From: Bacillota bacterium
Lineage (GTDB): Bacteria; Bacillota; Clostridia; Christensenellales; UMGS416
Direction of reading: 5' to 3'
DNA: 18,668 bases
Assembly (NCBI GenBank): GCA_023422005.1
Contig: JAEZSC010000172.1
Span: 1-18,668 of the forward strand
The notes below the pieces were generated by a model. The model had not been told where the DNA came from. It ran no database searches and saw nothing but the letters and a program-made list of their open reading frames with translations. Each line of letters starts with the position of its first letter. Positions within the stretch are counted from its first letter, which is position 1. Of this stretch, positions 8,286-14,470 are shown piece by piece. The translations under genes were made by a program, and so were the position numbers.

Positions 8286-8356
8286 AGACCCTTCACTTTT
8301 CTGGTGGTTAACATGCAATGGTAGATGGCTGCCAATAACTACTGGGTATACTTATA

Positions 8357-9043
8357 CTATTTATTAAATGGTATTAGCAAAAGCTCAGAAAAATCTCTCA
8401 CATGATAATCAGAATAGGATAAAAGCTTAGTTAATTCTTGATTGTCCCGTTTAACTAAATGCTCGCTTAAAACAGTTCTCATTCCTGTTGCTTTTGCTCC
8501 AAACAATTCATCCGATCCTCCATCCCCAACAAAATAACTGTTTTGGGGGATTACCCCCATTTTTCCCATCGCTGCTTGATAAATAGCCGGGTGCGGTTTG
8601 ATGTATCCAACGTCACAGGAAAAAATGACTGAGTCAAAAAGCGGATAAAGAGGAGATTCATTCCAGCTAGTTTTGTCTATTGTATCTGCATTGCTAATAA
8701 TGCAAAGTTTTAGTTCCATTTCTTTTAGGCGAGATAAAGTATTTAGTATTATTCTATCTACATTGCAGAGAGCGGAACGCATTTTGTTCATTCGAAGCTC
8801 AAGCAATTGGCTTTTTTTCGCTAATGAAGCATTGAAACCGCCTTTGGCAATTATTTCATCAATGATTTCATGAGGGTCTCTAATCTTGCCTGTTGCACGT
8901 CTAAAATATAGTTCCCGATCCTCTGCAATTGCTTCCCACTCTTTTATTGAGATATTAAGAACATCATTTTCGTTAATGCTGTCACCATATACAGGCTCAA
9001 TAAGAGTGAAAAACAAATCAAAAAACACCACTGTTCTACCCAT
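8357..9043 (-). CDS. HAD-superfamily hydrolase (haloacid dehalogenase-like)
   Basis: 228 residues from the ATG at 9043, which follows AGGAGG by 4 nt. HAD motifs appear in order: motif I VVFFDLFFTLI with the nucleophile Asp9, motif II LCIISNAD, the motif III Lys in GYIKPHPAIYQ, and motif IV FVGDGGSDELFGAKATGM. The second Asp of motif I, the general acid of HAD phosphatases, is replaced by Phe (DLFFT), as in a known group of HAD proteins and comparable to dehalogenases, so it may not be an ordinary phosphatase. It is visibly AT-rich against its GC-rich surroundings, as is the membrane protein gene 90 bp upstream, suggesting lateral acquisition. Substrate unknown. Confidence 0.85.
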   Translation of the reverse strand: MGRTVVFFDLFFTLIEPVYGDSINENDVLNISIKEWEAIAEDRELYFRRATGKIRDPHEIIDEIIAKGGFNASLAKKSQLLELRMNKMRSALCNVDRIILNTLSRLKEMELKLCIISNADTIDKTSWNESPLYPLFDSVIFSCDVGYIKPHPAIYQAAMGKMGVIPQNSYFVGDGGSDELFGAKATGMRTVLSEHLVKRDNQELTKLLSYSDYHVRDFSELLLIPFNK

Positions 9044-9093
9044 AGTCCCTCCTGTACAATAAAAAACGAAAGACAAATTCGCATTATGCTTAA

Positions 9094-9124
9094 ACTATAC
9101 GAAAGCCAAGGAATATCGATTCAA
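9094..9124 (-). promoter_or_regulatory. Possible promoter for the HAD hydrolase
   Basis: Read on the minus strand: TTGAAT (9124-9119), 19-nt spacer, TATAGT (9099-9094). The spacer is long and AT-rich DNA gives such matches by chance; read-through from the promoter at 9616-9644 could serve the gene instead. Confidence 0.3.
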
Positions 9125-9132
9125 ATCAAACA

Positions 9133-9534
9133 TTAAGAAAAATAGCTTAACCCAACGCTTGTTAAAATAATGAATACACCATTAAGGATAACATTTAGGC
9201 TACTGCCAAAGAAATGTAGTTTGACATGATTGACAGTGTTTCTAAAATAATCAGTAGACTCTCTTTCCATTTTTGTAACTTCTAAATTTAAATGCGATGA
9301 ATATTGGCTATAAACTTGGCCCATATTGCTCAAATTCACACCTGATGGATTGCCACCAATGGATGATACAGCTCCGATAATAACAATGAGTAGACCGATA
9401 ATGGCCATGATGTCAAAGGTTCGCATCATCAAATAATGATGCAACAACAATGAGATAAAAAATGCAATAATCGAAGACACTATTCCAAATAATAAAATGA
9501 ACATAATTCTTCTAAGCAATTTTCTATAACTCAT
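9133..9534 (-). CDS. Small integral membrane protein of unknown function
   Basis: 133 residues; I do not recognise the family. There are three hydrophobic segments: about 10-32 (IMFILLFGIVSSIIAFF...), about 41-60 (IMAIIGLLIVIIGAVSSIGG) and about 112-131 (LNVILNGVFIILTSVGLSYF). A polar stretch of about 50 residues lies between the second and third, rich in Ser and Asn and ending in a charged segment (EVTKMERESTDYFRN). The basic N-terminus (MSYRKLLRR) suggests that end stays inside. AGGAGG lies 8 nt before the ATG and a near-consensus promoter lies upstream, so it is very likely expressed. It is AT-rich like the neighbouring HAD gene. Confidence 0.75.
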   Translation of the reverse strand: MSYRKLLRRIMFILLFGIVSSIIAFFISLLLHHYLMMRTFDIMAIIGLLIVIIGAVSSIGGNPSGVNLSNMGQVYSQYSSHLNLEVTKMERESTDYFRNTVNHVKLHFFGSSLNVILNGVFIILTSVGLSYFS

Positions 9535-9615
9535 TGAATCTTCCTCCTATTAATTCATTACATCTTCCTTAGAATCGACGCACCTATCAGTAGTTCAAGA
9601 CTGCGTGTTATAGGC

Positions 9616-9644
9616 ATTATATTGTCTTAATTCAAAGTAATCAA
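9616..9644 (-). promoter_or_regulatory. Strong sigma-A-type promoter for the small membrane protein
   Basis: Read on the minus strand: -35 TTGATT (9644-9639), 17-nt spacer, -10 TATAAT (9621-9616). This is the best promoter match in the window. Transcription would start near 9609, giving a leader of about 75 nt before the ATG at 9534. Confidence 0.7.
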
Positions 9645-9650
9645 TATGTT
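9622..9650 (+). promoter_or_regulatory. Possible divergent promoter for the structured RNA element
   Basis: TTGTCT (9622-9627), 17-nt spacer, TATGTT (9645-9650); four of six matches in each box. Transcription would start near 9657, just before the folded element at 9671. It overlaps the opposing promoter at 9616-9644. AT-rich context makes this tentative. Confidence 0.3.
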
Positions 9651-9670
9651 CGGATGCGGCGTCGACAGGA

Positions 9671-9964
9671 GTCAGCGTATTGATATGCCTTTGTGCCGTG
9701 TTTACCGCCTGCGAGGCGGCGAGGACGGCACTTTTGAAGCGGCAAAAGTGCCCAAAACCGCTGGGGAAGGCGCAGGCGAGTTCCTAAGACCTGTTCGACC
9801 GGTACCCGGAACGACCAGCGGCGGGGAACTAGGCGGCGCATACGGCGCCGCCGTCGGCCACCCCCGCCCGCTGCCTGTCTCTTGTAACAACCACCGGTTG
9901 ACAGGGGGAACTCGCAATGCGCCCGTTGCGGCCGCTGGGCCGCAAGAGACGAGGAATACCTGAC
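9671..9964 (+). ncRNA. Candidate structured non-coding RNA, about 294 nt
   Basis: This stretch has no convincing gene but forms nested pairings. The ends close on each other: GTCAG+GTATT (9671-9675, 9677-9681, one bulged C) with AATAC+CTGAC (9955-9964). Inside are GTGCCGT/ACGGCAC (9693-9699/9725-9731) enclosing CCGCCT/AGGCGG (9705-9710/9714-9719); GGCACTTTTG/CAAAAGTGCC (9727-9736/9743-9752), whose loop AGCGG (9738-9742) can pair with CCGCT (9758-9762) as a pseudoknot; AGTTCC/GGAACT (9779-9784/9825-9830); an 11-bp stem with one bulge (9816-9826/9862-9873) enclosing GGCGGCGC/GCGCCGCC (9832-9839/9845-9852); CCTGTC/GACAGG (9874-9879/9900-9905); GTCTCTTG/CAAGAGAC (9877-9884/9943-9950); and TTGCGGCC/GGCCGCAA (9926-9933/9938-9945). 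Some stems exclude each other. Unpaired linkers are A-rich on the plus strand, which suggests that orientation. I cannot name the family; a raiA-type RNA is one guess without proof. A GC-rich repeat relic is the main alternative. Confidence 0.5.
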
Positions 9965-9998
9965 CATTACAAATAGTAATTAACAATCAAAAGATGGA

Positions 9999-10054
9999 TG
10001 CCGAAGGTTCCCAAGGGCGATCGGAAAGCCCTTTGGTCGCGCCAAGAGGCGCGA
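9999..10054. repeat. Dispersed palindromic repeat, copy A
   Basis: Two adjoining hairpins: CCAAGGGC (10011-10018) with GCCCTTTGG (10028-10036, one bulge), then TCGCGCC (10037-10043), loop AAGA, GGCGCGA (10048-10054). The first module, from TGCCGAAGG through CTTTGGTCGCG, is nearly identical to 14302-14343. It lies between the structured element and the LemA promoter and may also stop transcripts from upstream, though no T run follows. Confidence 0.65.
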
Positions 10055-10185
10055 AATCCCTTCCCCTCTTACATGGCATAAGCGTACCAACCTTTTCTGT
10101 GGCGTTGCCGCCGCATTTTAGTATCTCTTAACCTTCCTTGCCGACAATTTAGCACCTTTTGGATGCATGCCAGCACCGCCTGCTG

Positions 10186-10191
10186 TATAAT
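10186..10191 (+). promoter_or_regulatory. -10 element upstream of lemA
   Basis: A perfect TATAAT 36 nt before the LemA start codon. The region 17 nt upstream (ATGCAT) is a poor -35, so only the -10 is called. A start near 10198 would give a 30-nt leader carrying AAAGGAGG at 10212-10219. Confidence 0.5.
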
Positions 10192-10227
10192 CGTATATAG
10201 ATAGAACTGGCAAAGGAGGCCTGCCCC

Positions 10228-10776
10228 ATGCCCTGGATTATCGCCGGCGTCATCGTGCTGATCCTTATCATCTGGTACATCAGCGCATACAACCGCTTTG
10301 TCACGCTCAAGAACAAGATAGAAGAAGCCTTCTCGACGATGGACGTCTATCTGAAGAAGCGCTACGACCTGATCCCCAATCTCGTGGAGACCGTCAAGGG
10401 CTACGCCAAGCACGAGAGCGGCACGCTGGAGGCCGTGATCAAGGCCCGCAACCTGGCCATGAGCGCCGGCAGCACCGAGGAGCGCGCCCAGGGCGACAAC
10501 ATGCTCAGCGGTACGTTGAAGTCTCTGTTCGCGCTGGCCGAGAGCTATCCGGACCTCAAGGCCAATCAGAACTTCCTGGATTTGCAGAACCAGCTCAAGG
10601 CCATCGAGGCGGACATCGCGAACGCCCGCAAGTATTACAACGCTGTGGTGCGCGATTACAACACACTGCGGGAGACCTTCCCCAGTGTCATCGTGGCCAA
10701 CCTCAATCACATGGAAAAGAAGACTCTGTTCGTCATCGAAAACGAAGAGCGCCAGAACGTCAAGGTGCAGTTCTGA
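10228..10776 (+). CDS. lemA: LemA family protein
   Basis: 182 residues, the family's normal length. One N-terminal membrane anchor (residues 2-17, PWIIAGVIVLILIIWY) is followed by the LemA helical domain: YNRFVTLKNKIEEAFSTMDVYLKKRYDLIPNLVE, then AKHESGTLEAVIKARN, ENFLDLQ-like NQNFLDLQNQLKAIE, and ARKYYNAVVRDYNTLRETFP. The bulk is helical bundle, usually placed outside the membrane. Molecular function is not established for the family. AAAGGAGG lies 8 nt before the ATG. It is followed 31 nt later by a DUF2207 membrane protein gene, a pairing common in Firmicutes and suggesting the two act together at the cell envelope. Confidence 0.93.
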   Translation: MPWIIAGVIVLILIIWYISAYNRFVTLKNKIEEAFSTMDVYLKKRYDLIPNLVETVKGYAKHESGTLEAVIKARNLAMSAGSTEERAQGDNMLSGTLKSLFALAESYPDLKANQNFLDLQNQLKAIEADIANARKYYNAVVRDYNTLRETFPSVIVANLNHMEKKTLFVIENEERQNVKVQF

Positions 10777-10807
10777 GCGCTGCGCCGGACGCGCAAGGAG
10801 AACGACC

Positions 10808-12679
10808 ATGAGAGGGATTCCACGCGCCCTGCTGGGAGCGCTTCTGATCGTCGCGCTGCTGTCCGGCGCGGCGCTGGCCGCGCCGCGGCCCGACTTGGGC
10901 GCCTTTACGATCACGAGCTACGACGTGCGCATGGATGTGAGCGCCAGCCATGTGTGCGACATCACCGAGACCATCACCGTGCGTTTCACCGCGCCCCGTC
11001 ACGGCATCGAACGTTACATTCCCTTCCAGGGGCAGTTGCACCGCGACGTGCCCGGCGCACCGGAATATTCCGAGTATCTGGCGCTGGTCAGCGATGTGAG
11101 CGTACAGGGTTATAAGTATGAAACCAGCACGGAGGATGGCTATGTCATCGTGCGCATCGGCGACGAGGACGTATATGTGAATGGTGACCAAACCTATGTG
11201 ATCCATTACCGCATGGCCTGGCAGGACGACGGCATAGATGCCTTTGACGAGTTCTACCAGAACCTGATCGGCGATGAGTGGAACACGACCATCGACCGGG
11301 CCAGCTTCACCGTGACGATGCCCGCGCCTTTTGACGCGGCGCAGCTGGCAGCGTTCACCGGCAGCGGCCCCATCGACTGCCAGGTGCAGGGCAACACGAT
11401 CACCGGCAGCACGGGTGCGCTGCGGCCCAACGAGGGCGTCACCATGCGCCTGCAGCTGCCCCAGGGCTATTTCTCCGGCATGCTGAACCCCCGCGCTTAT
11501 GACGGAACCTGGGCCATCGCCATTCTGGCGCTGGCGGCGCTGGGCGCGGCGTTGGTGTGGCTGTATGGCCGCGACCAGCGGCCGGTCATCACCGTGGAAT
11601 TCTACCCGCCCGAGGGCATGAACTCGGCGGAGCTGGGATATGTGTTCGATGGCCGCGCCGACACCCGGGATATCGTGTCCCTGCTGATGTACTGGGCCCA
11701 CAAAGGTGTGCTGCGCATCGAGCAGGAGGGCGATGAATTCACGCTGGTCCGGCTCAAGGATCTGCCTAACGACGCCTCGCGTATGGAGTGGCACATGTTC
11801 GGCGAGTTGTTCCGCGGCCGCGACACGGTGACGACAGCGGAGCTCAAGTACAAGTTCTACAAGACCGTGGAAAGCTCTCGCGCCATGCTGAACAACAGCT
11901 TCCAGACCGAGCGAACCCGCATCTTCACCCGCACGTCCTCAGCCCTGAAGCCGCTGCTCAGCCTGCTGGCGGCGGTGCCGGTCACGGCTACAATTGCCAT
12001 GGCCATCTGGCGGGGCAGCTTCGATTATGCCCTGGCGCTGGTCGTGGGCTGCGTCGCCGCGCTGGCAGTGCTGCTGCCTGTGTTTGGCGTCATCTGGACC
12101 ATGCGCAACTGGCGCACCGATGGGCGCACTGCCCGGGTGGTCAAGCTCACGGCCTTTCTGGGTTTCAGCCTGGTCACGCTGGGTGTGTATGCGTGGCTCT
12201 CCGCCATGGCGCTGGATGCTCAACTGGTGCTGAGCGCGCTCGCGAGCACCGTCGTGCTGGCGCTTTGCGCCGTGTTCATCGTGCAGCGCACACCTCAGGG
12301 CGTGGCGTGGCTGGGCAAGGCGCTGGGCCTGCGGGATTTCATCGAGCGTGCAGAGCGTGAGAAGCTGGAACGCCTGGTGGAGCAGGACCCCAGCTATTTC
12401 TACAGCGTGCTGCCTTATGCCTATGTGCTGGGCATCACCGACAAATGGGCCCGCAACTTCGAGGGCATCGCGCTTCAGCCGCCGGATTGGTACCGGGGCG
12501 GCTATGGCGACGTCTTCACACCGCTGATCTTCGCCCACACGCTGAACCGCTCCATGAGCAGCTTCCAGACCGACATGACCGCCCGGCCCCAGCAGAACAA
12601 CAGCGGCAGCGGCGGCTTTGGCGGTGGCGGGGGCTTCTCCGGCGGCGGTGGCGGCGGAGGAGGAGGGGGGAGTTGGTGA
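10808..12679 (+). CDS. DUF2207 domain membrane protein
   Basis: 623 residues. A signal peptide is visible at 1-24 (RALLGALLIVALLSGAALA), followed by an extracytoplasmic beta-rich DUF2207 domain with ITSYDVRMDVSASHVCDITETITV and GIERYIPF. A membrane helix lies at about 233-253 (TWAIAILALAALGAALVWLYG), then a cytoplasmic segment of about 120 residues, four hydrophobic helices between about 380 and 495, a soluble stretch, and a C-terminal tail of almost pure Gly ending in GGGSW. This layout and the Gly-Ser-rich tail are characteristic of DUF2207 proteins. Function is unknown in the family. AAGGAG lies 7 nt before the ATG at 10808; the frame is open further upstream but overlaps lemA. It is co-transcribed with lemA. 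No T-rich terminator follows: the stop runs straight into the hairpin-rich region. Confidence 0.9.
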   Translation: MRGIPRALLGALLIVALLSGAALAAPRPDLGAFTITSYDVRMDVSASHVCDITETITVRFTAPRHGIERYIPFQGQLHRDVPGAPEYSEYLALVSDVSVQGYKYETSTEDGYVIVRIGDEDVYVNGDQTYVIHYRMAWQDDGIDAFDEFYQNLIGDEWNTTIDRASFTVTMPAPFDAAQLAAFTGSGPIDCQVQGNTITGSTGALRPNEGVTMRLQLPQGYFSGMLNPRAYDGTWAIAILALAALGAALVWLYGRDQRPVITVEFYPPEGMNSAELGYVFDGRADTRDIVSLLMYWAHKGVLRIEQEGDEFTLVRLKDLPNDASRMEWHMFGELFRGRDTVTTAELKYKFYKTVESSRAMLNNSFQTERTRIFTRTSSALKPLLSLLAAVPVTATIAMAIWRGSFDYALALVVGCVAALAVLLPVFGVIWTMRNWRTDGRTARVVKLTAFLGFSLVTLGVYAWLSAMALDAQLVLSALASTVVLALCAVFIVQRTPQGVAWLGKALGLRDFIERAEREKLERLVEQDPSYFYSVLPYAYVLGITDKWARNFEGIALQPPDWYRGGYGDVFTPLIFAHTLNRSMSSFQTDMTARPQQNNSGSGGFGGGGGFSGGGGGGGGGGSW

Positions 12680-12684
12680 CCTCA

Positions 12685-13147
12685 GGCAACGCGCGATGTC
12701 GGCTTCGCCGACATAAGAGCGTTGCCGGTCGCCACGCAGTGGCGAGAATCGCCCGCCATTTGGCGGGCGACAGATGTACCGAAAAAGTCCGCGTAGAGCA
12801 TTCCCGGTCGTTTCCGCAGAAACGAGCTTCGCCCGCCATTTGGCGGGCGACAGATGTACCGAAAAAGTCCGCGTAGAGCATTCCCGGTCGTTTCCGCAGG
12901 TGTTACCCCCTGGCTGGTCGCACCCTTCGGGTGCTGCTCGCCCCTGCGACCTGGGCCTGCGACAGTGTCGGCTTTAACCGATACGACAGCAGGCCGAGAG
13001 CTGTGCAAGGAAATCCGCTTGCGGATTTCCGGTCGGCCCGCAGGCCGATGATGTGCAAGGCACAGCGGAGGGGCGGGCGACAGATGTGTCGTGAAATTCT
13101 GCAAGGAGCATTCCCGGTCGCCCCACGGCGGTCGATCAGATGTACCG
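12685..13147. repeat. Mosaic array of packed palindromic hairpins
   Basis: The 492-bp gap between genes is almost wholly built of hairpins. In order: GGCAACGC/GCGTTGCC (12685-12692/12719-12726) around ATGTCGGC-TTC-GCCGACAT (12696-12714); TCGCCAC-GCA-GTGGCGA (12729-12745); GCCCGCC-ATTT-GGCGGGC (12751-12768 and again 12831-12848); TCGTTTC-CGCA-GAAACGA (12808-12825); GCACCC-TTC-GGGTGC (12920-12934) inside GGTCG/CGACC; GGCCTGC/GCAGGCC (12954-12960/12989-12995) around TGTCGG/CCGATA; GCTGTGC/GCACAGC (13000-13006/13060-13066) enclosing GGAAATCCGC-TT-style palindrome (13009-13030) and TCGGCC-CGCA-GGCCGA (13033-13048). Many hairpins begin with GGTCG and have (C)GCA loops but different stems. No open frame here looks like a gene. 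Confidence 0.8.
12749..12899 (+). repeat. Exact tandem repeat, 80-bp period
   Basis: Positions 12749-12819 and 12829-12899 are identical over 71 bp, each starting with the GCCCGCC-ATTT-GGCGGGC hairpin and running through CAGATGTACCG, GAGCATTCCCGGTCG and TTTCCGCAG. A degenerate third copy is at 13072-13120 (GGCGGGCGACAGATGT ... GAGCATTCCCGGTCG) and a fragment CAGATGTACCG is at 13137-13147. Exact identity of the first two implies a recent duplication or ongoing copying. Confidence 0.9.
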
Positions 13148-13171
13148 CGAGACGGTTGATAGGAGCGCACA

Positions 13172-14284
13172 TTGATAAAGATTGAGCAACACCAATACGC
13201 CCCCGCGCTGGCCCTGTTTGCCAACCGCCGCCACATGATGAAGCTGGCGGCGCTGGCCGAGGGCGGCGTGCAGGGGGAGATCTGGGCCGATGGCGCTTTG
13301 CAGCCGCGCATCGCCGTTGCCCGGGTGCACAACAAGGTGCTGGTCGCATCAGTGCTGCCTGCCGAGGCCATCGCCCGTACCTGGGGCCCATGGCTGCGGG
13401 AGATGGCCTACGATTGGGCCATGGATGGCGATGAGGATGTGGCGCTGCTCTTTTGGGATGGTCCGGAAAGCTTCGATGGGCGCGGGGCGTGGGAGCTTTC
13501 TCTGCCGGGCAGGCACCCCATCTATCAGGCGCAGCAATGCTACGCCGCGACGCCGCAGGAGGTGTGCGGCGCCTCGCTGCCCCAGGGTTATGAACTGCTG
13601 GCGGTGGATGCGGCGCTGCTGGAGCGCGGCTTGCCCCATGCCGATCAACTGCGGCAGGAGATGTGTTCTGAGCGCGCGTCGGTAGAGGAATTTCTGGCCC
13701 GCAGCTTCGGCATCGCCGCTGTGCGCGAAGGCGAGTTGGCCGGCTGGTGCCTGTCGGAATACAACTGCTCCGAGGGTTGCGAGGTGGGCATAGAGGTGCT
13801 GGAGGACCACCGCCGGCAGGGGCTGGCGCTGGCCATGGTCAGCGCCTTTGCCCAAGAGGCGGCTCGCCGCGGCGTTGGGCGCATCGGCTGGCTATGCAAC
13901 AGGGATAACGCTGCCTCGGCCGCCACGGCGCGCAGCGCCGGCCTGCGGCTTGCCCGCGAATACGGCCGCCTGCTGTGCGTGAAGGAACCCGCTGTGGAGC
14001 TGGCTTCCGGCGGCGACGCTCTGCTCAACGCCGGGGACGCCGCGGCTGCGGCCCAGAGGTTCGAACAGGCTCTGGCTTTGCCTGGAGCGCCGCCGTGGGC
14101 CGGCGTGGAGCTGGCCATGGCACGGGCGGCGCTGGGGCAATTGGAGGAAGCCTTTGCGGCGCTGGAGGAAGTGCTGGCCAAAGGTATCGACTATTGGGGC
14201 TGGCTGAACCATGACCCGCGGCTGCAACCGCTGCGGGCGGACCCGCGCTGGCAGCGGCTGCCGCGCCCCGAAGGCGGAGCGTGA
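13172..14284 (+). CDS. GNAT-family N-acetyltransferase with TPR-like C-terminus
   Basis: 370 residues. The N-terminal 100 residues match no domain I recognise; the middle holds a GNAT fold with the acetyl-CoA-binding motif in GIEVLEDHRRQGLALAMVSA (about residues 205-224, RRQGLA as the R/QxxGxG/A loop), followed by WLCNRDNAASAATARSAGL, a standard GNAT ending. The layout resembles the GNAT_acetyltran (PF12746-like) proteins. The last 85 residues (LLNAGDAAAAAQRFEQAL ... ALGQLEEAFAALEEVL ... LNHDPRLQPLRADPRWQRL) look like two TPR-type helix pairs, probably for protein binding. Start: TTG at 13172, with AGGAG 6 nt upstream; an in-frame TAG at 13160-13162 excludes anything longer, and the next ATG would remove 21 residues. 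Acetyl acceptor unknown. The ribosome binding site directly adjoins the hairpin array. Confidence 0.82.
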   Translation: MIKIEQHQYAPALALFANRRHMMKLAALAEGGVQGEIWADGALQPRIAVARVHNKVLVASVLPAEAIARTWGPWLREMAYDWAMDGDEDVALLFWDGPESFDGRGAWELSLPGRHPIYQAQQCYAATPQEVCGASLPQGYELLAVDAALLERGLPHADQLRQEMCSERASVEEFLARSFGIAAVREGELAGWCLSEYNCSEGCEVGIEVLEDHRRQGLALAMVSAFAQEAARRGVGRIGWLCNRDNAASAATARSAGLRLAREYGRLLCVKEPAVELASGGDALLNAGDAAAAAQRFEQALALPGAPPWAGVELAMARAALGQLEEAFAALEEVLAKGIDYWGWLNHDPRLQPLRADPRWQRLPRPEGGA

Positions 14285-14301
14285 CTCTCAATTAAGAATG
14301 G

Positions 14302-14421
14302 TGCCGAAGGTTTCCAAAGGGCGATCGGAGACCTTTGGTCGCGGTTACAGGCGCTGCCCCGGCTTGCGGCAACGTCGGCTTTGCCGATGTGAGAGCAAGC
14401 CGATAATTGCGCAAAGCGCAA
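14302..14421. repeat. Dispersed palindromic repeat, copy B
   Basis: 14302-14343 repeats the 9999-10041 module (TGCCGAAGG ... CCTTTGGTCGCG), with CCAAAGG/CCTTTGG pairing. Next, CGGCTTGC (14360-14367) pairs with GCAAGCCG (14395-14402) around ACGTCGGC-TTT-GCCGATGT (14372-14390), the same two-storey architecture as 12685-12726 with a different outer stem. TTGCGC-AAA-GCGCAA (14407-14421) closes the array. It follows the acetyltransferase stop by 17 nt and may act as its transcript end. Confidence 0.75.
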
Positions 14422-14444
14422 CGAAGGGCGCGAGATTCATATTC

Positions 14445-14470
14445 ATTGGTCTCAAATGGTATAGACCAAT
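14445..14470. promoter_or_regulatory. GntR/HutC-type operator overlapping a promoter
   Basis: ATTGGTCT (14445-14452) and AGACCAAT (14463-14470) form an 8-bp inverted repeat, and nested in it TGGTATAGACCA (14457-14468) differs by one base from the TGGTCTAGACCA site of DasR/NagR-like regulators. It covers the -35 region of the promoter at 14462-14490, so binding would repress the isomerase gene. No GntR gene is in the window. Confidence 0.55.

Noticed and set aside
8290..9650. Prophage or insertion sequence
   Set aside because: No transposase, integrase, phage structural gene or obvious terminal or target-site repeats could be found around the AT-rich island.
9671..9964. RNase P RNA, tmRNA, SRP RNA or a T-box leader
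   Set aside because: None of the conserved core strings of these RNAs that I know is present on either strand, and no aminoacyl-tRNA synthetase or amino acid gene follows.
9641..9986. Small proteins of about 94-108 residues in the structured element
   Set aside because: Frames open on both strands at once with Pro/Arg/Gly-rich, motif-free translations and no ribosome binding site; the nested pairings explain the stretch better.
12749..12899. CRISPR array
   Set aside because: The repeat is 71 bp with only a 9-bp gap, there are two exact copies, no unique spacers of normal length and no cas genes.
12682..13391. Several overlapping open frames across the hairpin array
   Set aside because: They run in all frames on both strands through repeats, have low-complexity Arg/Pro/Ala-rich translations and no plausible start sites; they are by-products of GC-rich palindromes.
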